A DNA stretch of 34,327 bases. Source: an uncultured Mycoplasmatota bacterium (GTDB lineage: Bacteria; Bacillota_I; Bacilli_A; RF39; UBA660). Positions within the stretch are counted from its first letter, which is position 1. Every line of letters begins with the position of its first letter. The position numbers and the translations under genes are program-made. Below the pieces are notes generated by a model that was not told where the DNA came from, searched no databases, and saw nothing but the letters and a program-made list of their open reading frames with translations. Location of the stretch: NCBI GenBank assembly GCA_900553395.1, contig USDJ01000013.1:1-34327 (forward strand). Reading direction: 5' to 3'. Below are positions 17,285 through 24,779 of the stretch, piece after piece.

Positions 17285-17575
17285 TTAAATATTACTCGAA
17301 TTGAATTCGTCGTCAATTATCAATCCTAATCTATGAGCCGCTTTACATACCTGAGTATCTGGAGCAACCGTTAAACACCCAATGTTTTTGTATCTGCTAT
17401 CAGTATATTGATAAATAAGAGAACTTCTTTTTATTTTCTTTTTGTATAATTTTGAATTTGATATTAAAACTTTAGGTAGGCTATACTAATTATCTTCCAT
17501 CATTAAAATGAATTTAAAATAGTTAACAATATTCAAAATAATTTTGTTATAAACGTTATTTTTTGCTTTTCTAAT
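17285..17575 (-). pseudogene. amber-interrupted small reading frame of unknown family
   Basis: The 392-base space between yjjX and the NIF3-like gene is open in one frame from 17575 to TAA 17285-17287 except for one TAG at 17486-17488. Before it the frame reads NKIILNIVNYFKFILMMEDN, after it YSLPKVLISNSKLYKKK and GCLTVAPDTQVCKAAHRLGL. Both sides look like real protein, and a tryptophan would fit at the TAG. I cannot name the family. It is probably the end of a decayed gene. Confidence 0.45.
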
Positions 17576-17587
17576 TCATTCCTATAT

Positions 17588-17929
17588 TTATTGAAAATAA
17601 CTTTCGTCAATTAGAGGAATAATATCTATTGCTGGTTCTTCATATGGATGTACTTTTCTTAATATTGAAATAACTTCTTTTACCTTCTTAAAATCACAAA
17701 CAACTTCTAACTTTTCTTCATCAACAAATTCTAAATTATTCTTTTCGACAATATATGGATTTGCTTCGTCAGTTGGTTTAAATGTCCCTACACATTTTGT
17801 AGACATTGAGCAATGAGTATAATTACCAATAATACCCGCACCAGCTTCACATATAGAATTTCTAACTTCGTCTACATTTTCTAAGGGAATAGTAACAATA
17901 ATTTTTACTCTATTAATGTTTATGTTCAT
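17588..17929 (-). CDS. NIF3/CutA-like small protein
   Basis: A 113-residue protein that corresponds to the PII/CutA-like insert domain of NIF3 (YqfO) proteins, without the surrounding metal hydrolase. The markers are GAGIIGNYTHCSMSTKCVG, TFKPTDEANPYI, and LRKVHPYEEPAIDIIPL. Stand-alone versions occur widely and are thought to form trimers; the function is not established. I place the start at the ATG behind GGAGAGATTACAC rather than five codons upstream. It lies 21 bases after the HD gene and is probably translated from the same message. Confidence 0.88.
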   Translation of the reverse strand: MNININRVKIIVTIPLENVDEVRNSICEAGAGIIGNYTHCSMSTKCVGTFKPTDEANPYIVEKNNLEFVDEEKLEVVCDFKKVKEVISILRKVHPYEEPAIDIIPLIDESYFQ

Positions 17930-17950
17930 GTGTAATCTCTCCAATCTCTT

Positions 17951-18559
17951 TTATAAATTTTCCTTTATTTCTGGAAACAAGTCATACAAATTATATCCTA
18001 ACAAATTATCAAAATATTCTTTTAATTTGTATGCTTCTTTAATATGATATTGAGTGTTAGAATATGCACCTCTTCTAATCATTATATCGATCAATCTTTT
18101 ATCAATTGTAAATACTTTACTTCTTTGTGGGCACATCAAATCACATAAATTTATTATTTTCTCTTCTAAAGTATATTTATGATTTTTTATAAAGTTTGTT
18201 AGGAATGGATTATATTCTGGATTTGGAACCCCTCCGGCAGTGCACACTATATCGTTATTTAAATATGAATGAGTTAAACATATATTAGCATATTCATCAT
18301 CATATCCTTTACTTTTTAAGTATTCATATCCTCTCATAACGTGTCCAATTGACTCTCCATTATACTTACCAATATCGTGTAAATATCCTAAAGTAATTGC
18401 TCTATCTATGTCTACATTAATTCCCTTTTCATTTAATGCTTTAGCAATTCTTCCAGCACTATCACCAACAGATATGCAATGCTCAATCCATCTATCATCT
18501 TTTGAGTTTTTTCTTTCTATTTCTAATAATGTTCTTGCTTCTTTACTTGTTAATTTCAT
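17951..18559 (-). CDS. HD domain phosphohydrolase
   Basis: Metal-dependent phosphohydrolase of the HD superfamily (substrates include nucleotides and cyclic or polyphosphorylated compounds). The metal set is visible: IEHCISVGDSA (H27), LGYLHDIGKYNG (H61, D62), GHVMRGYEYL, CLTHSYL and a later INLCDLMCP aspartate. It has 202 residues, with a C-terminal helical tail. It begins two bases after the stop of the HAD-nucleoside hydrolase gene, so it is translationally coupled. The neighbour suggests a nucleotide substrate, by inference. Confidence 0.88.
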   Translation of the reverse strand: MKLTSKEARTLLEIERKNSKDDRWIEHCISVGDSAGRIAKALNEKGINVDIDRAITLGYLHDIGKYNGESIGHVMRGYEYLKSKGYDDEYANICLTHSYLNNDIVCTAGGVPNPEYNPFLTNFIKNHKYTLEEKIINLCDLMCPQRSKVFTIDKRLIDIMIRRGAYSNTQYHIKEAYKLKEYFDNLLGYNLYDLFPEIKENL

Positions 18560-18561
18560 TT

Positions 18562-19989
18562 TTATTCTCCTAATTTCAGAAATAAATCCTCATATATTTT
18601 ATCTCTATCTAATTTAGTAACAAAAGTAATATTATGTCCATTGTTTGTTGTTCCATAAGAAGTGTCTTCTCTTATGCTCGGGCAACTTATTTGTTTTGTT
18701 TCAAACCAATTTTTATTTATCATATAAGCTATTACTGATATATCCCATATTACTCTTGATTCTTGTATTCCATGATATCCATCGTTATAAAATCTTTCAA
18801 TTAAATAATTACATAATTCTGATTCATTTTCTAAGTAAGTTTTTAAAGTATCAATATCAATTCTTAATTCTGAAACAATATTTTTACAAGGAAGTATAGT
18901 TAACTTTACTTTTGATCCAAATACTATTTTTACTGCTTCAATATCCTGTTTAAAATTATATTCAAGATTATCTTTATAGCCTAATTCATTGCCACCTAAC
19001 CAAATAACTTCTATTTTATTTACTATTTTTGGTTCTTTTTTAATTGCTAAGGCAATATTAGTAATAGCTCCAATTCCTAGTATATAAGTCTTATTATTTT
19101 TTAAAGCAATTTCTATAATTTTATTTACAGCATCATTTTTTTCATCATAACCATTTTGAATATAGTCGATTGAACCTTTAAATACCTTATTATTCGTATC
19201 AAAGTTTAACAAATTACATATTTTTAAAATTTCATTGTAACTTAATTCTTGTCCATCCTTTGCTTTTACATTTCTTTCTGCACGAGAATATGGTGCAACT
19301 GTAATTGCTTCAATATTAAATAAGTCTTTTGATTTTATTAAATATGATAGTGCAAATTGATCATCACATTCATTATAAGTATCAGTATCTAATATTACAT
19401 TAACTTTATCTTTTTTATAATTTGAGACATATTTATAAAATTCTTTCCAACTTTTAACTCTTTGTATATTAGAATATTTGTTATAAGGCGTATCCATTAA
19501 AATTGTTGTTATTCCATTTTCAATACAATCACTACATATGCGAACAGAATCATCAAGCATAATATCAATATTATAATATAAACATTCTCTAGCTTTAGCA
19601 TGTTTATCATAGGCATCTGTTAAAACCAAGTTATCATAATAAATATTATTATCATCAAGCCAACTCTTTGTCATATTATATGGTTCTGTATATTCCCCGT
19701 TGTCTCTTCCTGTGATAATATAAATAATATGACCATCATCATGAAGTTTATCTATATATTCTTTAGCACCTTCAATAATACCTAATTTTTTTACTATTCT
19801 TTCTATATTATTTTTATAAAAATTGATTTCTTCTTCTTCATTCCAATCAAACATTCCTTTTCTGATATAATCAGCATTTTTATTTATAATACCCGAATTC
19901 CTTAACTCTTTGTCATGTAGCACATACTCATTTAATAGTGTATCATTAAAATTTGATATCACATTATCTATATCTACTCCTATTTTCAT
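18562..19989 (-). CDS. HAD (NT5C-like) phosphatase fused to a nucleoside hydrolase
   Basis: Two enzymes in one 475-residue chain. Residues 1-195 are a HAD phosphatase of the NT5C-like type: VDIDNVISNF (D6, D8), IITGRDNG (92-99) and IMLDDSVRIC (143-152). Residues 196-475 are an inosine/uridine-type ribonucleoside hydrolase: ILDTDTYNECDDQFALSY (metal-binding D-x-D...D-D, 201-210), ITVAPYSRA, IWLGGNE and late WDISVIAY. The order suggests 5'-nucleotide to nucleoside to base plus ribose in one protein. The usual hydrolase motif D-T-D-P-G-x-D-D is altered to D-T-D-T-Y-N-E-C-D-D, so specificity may differ. TTGGGGGATAT precedes the ATG. First gene of the HAD-NH / HD / NIF3-like operon; -10 TATAAT lies about 50 bases upstream. 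Confidence 0.88.
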   Translation of the reverse strand: MKIGVDIDNVISNFNDTLLNEYVLHDKELRNSGIINKNADYIRKGMFDWNEEEEINFYKNNIERIVKKLGIIEGAKEYIDKLHDDGHIIYIITGRDNGEYTEPYNMTKSWLDDNNIYYDNLVLTDAYDKHAKARECLYYNIDIMLDDSVRICSDCIENGITTILMDTPYNKYSNIQRVKSWKEFYKYVSNYKKDKVNVILDTDTYNECDDQFALSYLIKSKDLFNIEAITVAPYSRAERNVKAKDGQELSYNEILKICNLLNFDTNNKVFKGSIDYIQNGYDEKNDAVNKIIEIALKNNKTYILGIGAITNIALAIKKEPKIVNKIEVIWLGGNELGYKDNLEYNFKQDIEAVKIVFGSKVKLTILPCKNIVSELRIDIDTLKTYLENESELCNYLIERFYNDGYHGIQESRVIWDISVIAYMINKNWFETKQISCPSIREDTSYGTTNNGHNITFVTKLDRDKIYEDLFLKLGE

Positions 19990-20126
19990 ATATCCCCCAA
20001 ACTTTTTAAGATTAAACTATAAACATTATACTATATAGAATTCTTCCTCTATAAATACATTTCAATTTAATAACAATTCATAATTTAATTCTTTCTTATA
20101 TATTTTAAATTAGAAAGTAAAACCAT

Positions 20127-20190
20127 TGTCTAGTCAGCACTAAATTTATACTCCAGCATAAATTCTATTATGAGAATTCACATACCATTT
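20127..20190 (-). repeat. 64-bp double-hairpin repeat, copy 2
   Basis: Second copy of the element at 9151-9214, 14 bases past the stop of the MATE-like gene. Hairpin 1 has one mismatch. Hairpin 2 is GAATTTAT / ATAAATTT with loop GCTGGAGT, keeping all eight pairs although two pair positions differ from copy 1. It ends AGTGCTGACTAGACA. Confidence 0.7.
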
Positions 20191-20203
20191 TAGCTATATA
20201 CAA

Positions 20204-21400
20204 CTACGAAATTGCTTTTTCATTTATACCATTTATCATCTCTAAATTTAATTTGTTTTTCTTAATAATATAATGTGTAAATGATAACTGAATAACTACG
20301 GAAACTGCTAGTCCAAAAGATGTACAAAATGGTGATGGTATAAATGCACATATTATACGTAATATATTTGCTACTTGTTTACTAATTGTAGCCTTAATAG
20401 CAGAATATTCTGATTGTATAAAAGTTAATTTCGTTATATAAATAGGATATAAATATAAAGAAATTAATTCTATACTTACTATTGTTAATGTAGCCACTAT
20501 ATCTGGTTTATAATTTGAATATAAAATTAATCCCATAATAAAAGTTGATATAATCAAAATGTAAATTAATTTTCTGCTATTCTTCATATGTTCTTTATAA
20601 GAAAATGTTTTTTTAGTAATATCAATTTGAGCAACTGTTTTTATTGCATAAGATATATCCCACTGAGTATCTGTTATTAAGGTTGCAAAAGAAGTTGCTA
20701 AAATATATTTTTCTCCAAAATCAAATGCATTTTTAAATCCAAATAAATATATTATAAACATACTAATTTTTGCAAATAAGTAAACTGAATCATATTTAAT
20801 ACAATTCTTCAAATTAATTTTAAAACGAGTAATTTTTACTGTTCTAGATATCATAATTAAAGTAAATATTGCAGTAGCTATTAACGAAACACTTGCAATT
20901 ACTACTTGATTTTTAGTAGATAAGCCCATTATTATTAGTGATAAAAAATTTATTAAGTTAAAAAGAAAACTATATTTATTTGCACGTTTATTGTTATCTT
21001 CATAATATAATTTGCATAGAGAAAGATTTAATAGCAGTTGCAAAAAATATTGAATAATAGCATATATAGCAAAAGTCCTATATATTTTTATATCCATATG
21101 CATAAATAAAATATACTTATCAATATTAAAAACAATACCTCCTAGTATAAATGCCCCTAACAGTGTACCTAATATAAATCCTGAAAAAACACTATTTTTA
21201 TTATTATCTTTAATTGCACTTATGTTAGCACCCGTTCCAAATATACTATATATAGCACTTATGATAAATTGCATAGGGTAAACAAGTGAAAATATATTAA
21301 TTAAATTTTTATCTACTAATATTCCAATCAAGAACCATCCCAAAATAGGCGTTACAGATGTTAAAAATATATCAAAACCTATCCTAAGTAATCTATTCAT
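20204..21400 (-). CDS. MATE-like multi-spanning membrane transporter
   Basis: A 398-residue protein with about eleven to twelve hydrophobic segments, no signal peptide and short basic loops. The organisation (FDIFLTSVTPILGWFLIGIL near the start, SIFGTGANISAIKDN after TM2, KTVAQIDITKKTF in the central loop) is that of MATE or polysaccharide-flippase-type exporters, slightly shorter than canonical MATE proteins (about 450). I place the start at the ATG after TTAGGGGAAAAAATAAA, seven codons inside the longest frame. A TAGAAA-N17-TATAAT promoter (-10 at 21452-21457) is upstream. Substrate unknown. Confidence 0.7.
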   Translation of the reverse strand: MNRLLRIGFDIFLTSVTPILGWFLIGILVDKNLINIFSLVYPMQFIISAIYSIFGTGANISAIKDNNKNSVFSGFILGTLLGAFILGGIVFNIDKYILFMHMDIKIYRTFAIYAIIQYFLQLLLNLSLCKLYYEDNNKRANKYSFLFNLINFLSLIIMGLSTKNQVVIASVSLIATAIFTLIMISRTVKITRFKINLKNCIKYDSVYLFAKISMFIIYLFGFKNAFDFGEKYILATSFATLITDTQWDISYAIKTVAQIDITKKTFSYKEHMKNSRKLIYILIISTFIMGLILYSNYKPDIVATLTIVSIELISLYLYPIYITKLTFIQSEYSAIKATISKQVANILRIICAFIPSPFCTSFGLAVSVVIQLSFTHYIIKKNKLNLEMINGINEKAIS

Positions 21401-21457
21401 TTTATTTTTTCCCCTAACCATTTTATAGTCTAACTATAAATAACTATTAAAATTATA

Positions 21458-21951
21458 CAATACTTAGACATTTTTTTCTATACTACCATTAAAATTTGAT
21501 AAAGTTCATATACAATGCTTTTATAAATAAAGCATTATAGTCCGTAAGATTCATCTTAATCACTACATTAACAGATCTGTTTAGACTTGATTTAAATCGA
21601 TATAAAATAAACACAAAAACATATTTTTTTATAAGGATTTGTAGTTCTCGTAATTGATAAATAACCAAATAAAAGATGATAACCAAATAGTTGAGAAATG
21701 TATTAGTGCAAATTTATACAACATTTTAGAGGAATTATTAATCAAACAAGATACTTTGTAGTTACTTATCATGCCTTTTTTAGGGCTACATTAAGAATTT
21801 TAAAATGTTGAGGAATCAATATTTTTTTATTTATAATGCTTATGCCAATGTTTTTTTAGCCTTTTATCAACCATAATTTATCAAAAAAATACTATTAATG
21901 GAAAAAATCACAAAAGTATGATACAATCCTTATTAACAGGAGGTGGGCTTT
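21458..21951. other. intergenic region with a plus-strand promoter
   Basis: About 500 AT-rich bases. An inverted repeat AATGCTTT / AAAGCATT lies at 21513-21535 without a T run. On the plus strand about 35 codons (21654-21764) read like a protein fragment (IVEKCISANLYNILEELLIK, then TAG) but have no start. TGGAAA (21899-21904), 17 bases, TACAAT (21922-21927) and AGGAGGTG serve the next gene. Otherwise I see nothing. Confidence 0.5.
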
Positions 21952-22890
21952 GTGAAATTGAGTAATAAAAGCAAAGATGAATTAAGGGAAAAAATAGCTG
22001 AACAATTAAAAGAAGTTCCAAAAGGACAACGAGTACAATTAGATAAGGATTTGTTAGAGGATTTATTATTTGAAATCATAACGCTAAATAAAGAAAAAAG
22101 AATAAAAATAAAATTACCTATATGGTCTGGTGATTTCTTGAAAAAAATAGATTTAAGTGAAATTGATTTTACTGATGTTTCTTGGAATTCACTTATATTA
22201 GAAGATGTTATATTACCCGAACTTGAAATATATGGCATTAAAATTGATGATTTTGCTATATCTACTATAGAAAGAGTAATACAAAAATATAGTCGTGGTA
22301 ATAACTTAGAATCATTTGGTAACTATGATATTAAATATAACGGAACAAATGCTAAAATAGATTTATCTAAATCATTTGAGGCAATACACGGAAAAGATTT
22401 ATCAATATGTAGTTGTAATTTTGACGGCCTTGATTTTTCGAAGCAGGATTTAACTAGTATAACAAGTATATTTATATATAGTTCTAATTTAGGTGGAACA
22501 AAATTACCTGCTGGTAATATACCTTTAGAAGCTTGGCGTAGTGAATTTAATGGTATAGATTTATCAGCCAAAAGCATAGATGCATTTCAAAGTGTGCAAG
22601 GAGAATATAGCGATTTGTCTGCCTGTAATTTAACTAATTGTGGAATTCAAATTACTTTGAATGCTGAAAAATTCAGCGATGGAAAACACGAATCAGAATT
22701 AAAGCAAGCCTTAAATACAAACTGGATTGGCTGTTATGTAAATGGTAAAAAAGTTTTATCACCAGAAGAAAAACTAGCGAATGCTACTAAAAAAAGAGAA
22801 GAATATCAAAAAATGAAGGAAACTATTTTTAATTCTGTCCTTGGAAGTATTGAAGAACAAGTTGGACATACAAAAAAATATTCATTATAA
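21952..22890 (+). CDS. pentapeptide-repeat-like protein of unknown function
   Basis: A 312-residue soluble protein. The N-terminal 70 residues are charged and helical (NKSKDELREKIAEQLKE). The central part has degenerate A(D/N)LxX-type units: KIDLSEIDFTDVSWNSLILE, HGKDLSICSCNFDGLDFSKQ, DLSACNLTNCGI. Such repeats build a right-handed beta-helix used for protein interaction, sometimes DNA mimicry. The last 45 residues (SPEEKLANATKKREEYQKMK onward) form a coiled-coil-like helix. The start is GTG behind CAGGAGGTGGGCTTT; an in-frame GTG nine bases earlier overlaps the binding site. It is a single gene with its own promoter and terminator, in accessory DNA. Confidence 0.7.
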   Translation: MKLSNKSKDELREKIAEQLKEVPKGQRVQLDKDLLEDLLFEIITLNKEKRIKIKLPIWSGDFLKKIDLSEIDFTDVSWNSLILEDVILPELEIYGIKIDDFAISTIERVIQKYSRGNNLESFGNYDIKYNGTNAKIDLSKSFEAIHGKDLSICSCNFDGLDFSKQDLTSITSIFIYSSNLGGTKLPAGNIPLEAWRSEFNGIDLSAKSIDAFQSVQGEYSDLSACNLTNCGIQITLNAEKFSDGKHESELKQALNTNWIGCYVNGKKVLSPEEKLANATKKREEYQKMKETIFNSVLGSIEEQVGHTKKYSL

Positions 22891-22942
22891 AAAAAGTGAA
22901 AATCCATTAGTTATATAATTTCTTTTGGATTTTCACTTTTTT
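22891..22942. terminator. terminator after the pentapeptide-like gene
   Basis: A long near-perfect stem (AAAAAGTGAAAATCCA / TGGATTTTCACTTTTTT) with a 19-base loop and T6. Confidence 0.88.
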
Positions 22943-23072
22943 AAGTCATAAAACATTAATACTCCTAACGCTAGAACACTTACATTAGCATATCTCATTT
23001 AAGAAAAAGTTAGTCCCCCACTTTCTAGTTATTTTAATCCACACAAGTTTCATCACTAATATAATCTACGTA

Positions 23073-23270
23073 TCAACAATAATCGTGGGCACATCTGCCA
23101 GCTTTTATAAACTCTTTAACTAATTTTTAGTCTTGAAAGCTTTTCTTGAAAGAAGCATAGCAATATTTACATCCACATGGACAACCAACATAAGGATTAA
23201 TAACATAGTCACTTGCTGGAAGATTTAACTTAGTTAAATAATCATTAACTTTAATTTCTTTTATTAACAT
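23073..23270 (-). pseudogene. N-terminal remnant of a radical SAM protein (COG1533, spore-photoproduct-lyase-like)
   Basis: From ATG 23268-23270, behind GAGAAAGGAAAGCGAAGT, the frame reads MLIKEIKVNDYLTKLNLPAS, then DYVINPYVGCPCGCKYCYAS with the C-x3-C-x2-C cluster motif, and stops at TAA 23127-23129 after FKKSFQD. It continues in frame as KLVKEFIKAGRCAHDYC to TGA 23073-23075. Family members have about 270-300 residues, so most of the barrel is gone. The frame is also open upstream to 23384 (VIVLPEYRKELPKYISLL), perhaps a piece of another gene. The rest of 22943-23421 shows nothing clear. Confidence 0.7.
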
Positions 23271-23421
23271 ACTTCGCTTTCCTTTCTCACAAGGCAAATC
23301 ATATTTTTCTACTTTTATTAGTAAACTAATGTATTTAGGAAGTTCTTTCCTATATTCAGGTAGTACTATTACGCCTCTATAGCATCACATTTTACTTATA
23401 TTTTTAGGATTATACTTTCCC

Positions 23422-24051
23422 TTATTGTTTGACTTTTTGATTAGCATTTGTTTCGCTATCATATACGGGCTGATATTCTTGAAGCTTTTTTATTGCTCTT
23501 GGTAATCCAAAATTTGATGCAATTTCTAAATAGAATTTAGACTTCTTCAAGTCTTTTGTAGTTCCAATACCATTATAATAAAAATTCGCCCCTAAATCAT
23601 ATACACCAGCTATATGACCTTTCATTGCGCTTTCATAAATCAGCTCAAAAGCAATTCTATCATTTTTTTCTAAATCACCAAAGCCAAAATAGTAGTATGC
23701 CCCTAAGCAAAATATAGAAAAAGCTTGTCTATTTGGATTATTCTTTTCTTGTTCTATTAACTCTAATAAAGGTTGATATGCTCTAACAAAAAGTTCATAT
23801 GCCTTATTTTTGTCTTGCTTTATACCATCACCAAAATAATAGCAAGCACCTACACCATAAACACATCTAGGATCACCAAGTTCTTTTCCTTTATTATACC
23901 AATATAAAGCTTTTTCAAAATTTTGTTCAGCACCATTTTCACCACTATCATAACTTCTACCCAATATATAGCAAGATAATCCATCACCACTTTCTGCAGT
24001 TTTCTCTAAATCATTTATATTAAAAATCATAGGGATAATATTTTCGCTCAT
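23422..24051 (-). CDS. Sel1-repeat protein
   Basis: A 209-residue soluble protein of about four to five Sel1-like (TPR-type) repeats: SCYILGRSYDSGENGAEQNF, CVYGVGACYYFGDGIKQDKN, FCLGAYYYFGFGDLEKNDRI, GVYDLGANFYYNGIGTTKDL. Each has the A/G-x-x-x-L-G-x-x-Y-x-x-G pattern. These solenoids mediate protein interactions. No signal peptide, so cytoplasmic here. A strong AAGGAGGTCTAT precedes the ATG. No partner is evident; it follows the radical SAM remnant in an accessory stretch. Confidence 0.85.
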   Translation of the reverse strand: MSENIIPMIFNINDLEKTAESGDGLSCYILGRSYDSGENGAEQNFEKALYWYNKGKELGDPRCVYGVGACYYFGDGIKQDKNKAYELFVRAYQPLLELIEQEKNNPNRQAFSIFCLGAYYYFGFGDLEKNDRIAFELIYESAMKGHIAGVYDLGANFYYNGIGTTKDLKKSKFYLEIASNFGLPRAIKKLQEYQPVYDSETNANQKVKQ

Positions 24052-24305
24052 ATATAGACCTCCTTATTAACTTTTTTAATTTTGCTAGCCTAAAAACTTT
24101 TAACTTATATCAAGATTATATCATAATTTTAGTACTTATTTATAGCTTTACCACAAAGAAGTACTTTATGTCTAACGTGATGATCTTAAAATATACAACA
24201 TTTGAATGTAATAATTTAAATGATTCAAAAAGACATCATTTGAATAAAAATTTATAAATAAAAAAGCTTGACATATTCTGTGCAATCATATCTAATAAAT
24301 TATAA

Positions 24306-24503
24306 TTATTTAAGTTTGTTTTGAGACATATAAGTTACTGTTAAAATTATGCCAATAAAATTACAACCAATAGATAACCCTATTAATAAACCACTACTAA
24401 AATCTCCAAAATCACTTGTTTCATTTCTAGTAAAATACATAGACACTAAATACAAAATATTGCCTAAGGCAATTAATAATGTTCCCACTTTTAATTTTTT
24501 CAT
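24306..24503 (-). CDS. small two-helix membrane protein
   Basis: A 65-residue protein with two membrane segments (about 8-24 and 38-59, the second LLIGLSIGCNFIGIILTVTY) joined by a short acidic loop (NETSDFGDFSSG), and basic ends. AAGGAAAAG lies eight bases before the ATG. I do not recognise the family; size and layout are those of accessory membrane peptides. The flanks (24052-24305 and 24504-24652) show no further genes. Confidence 0.6.
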   Translation of the reverse strand: MKKLKVGTLLIALGNILYLVSMYFTRNETSDFGDFSSGLLIGLSIGCNFIGIILTVTYMSQNKLK

Positions 24504-24652
24504 AAATATCTTTTCCTTCTTGTTTGCATTGCCAAATTAATTTTTTATAAATATCTAACTAGTTTTTATTAATATTATATTACTACAATTTTATATGTTT
24601 TACAACTCTTTATTATAAATAAAATTATCAATATAACCAGTATAATTTTGTT

Positions 24653-24693
24653 AAATAAAAATACTTAAGTTTAATAACCAAGTATTTTTATTT
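24653..24693. terminator. bidirectional terminator downstream of the MATE-kinase gene
   Basis: A fourteen-pair stem AAATAAAAATACTT / AAGTATTTTTATTT with a 13-base loop, T-rich on both strands, about 90 bases past the stop of the MATE-kinase gene. Confidence 0.75.
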
Positions 24694-24779
24694 AAATTCA
24701 ATATTTTTACTAACTATTTTTAATATCTTGAATTAGTCTTGAATCTATCATCATTTAAATTTTTATATGTTATTCAAAA

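Noticed and set aside
21513..21535. Inverted repeat AATGCTTT / AAAGCATT as a terminator
   Set aside because: There is no T run on either side, and no gene ends nearby.
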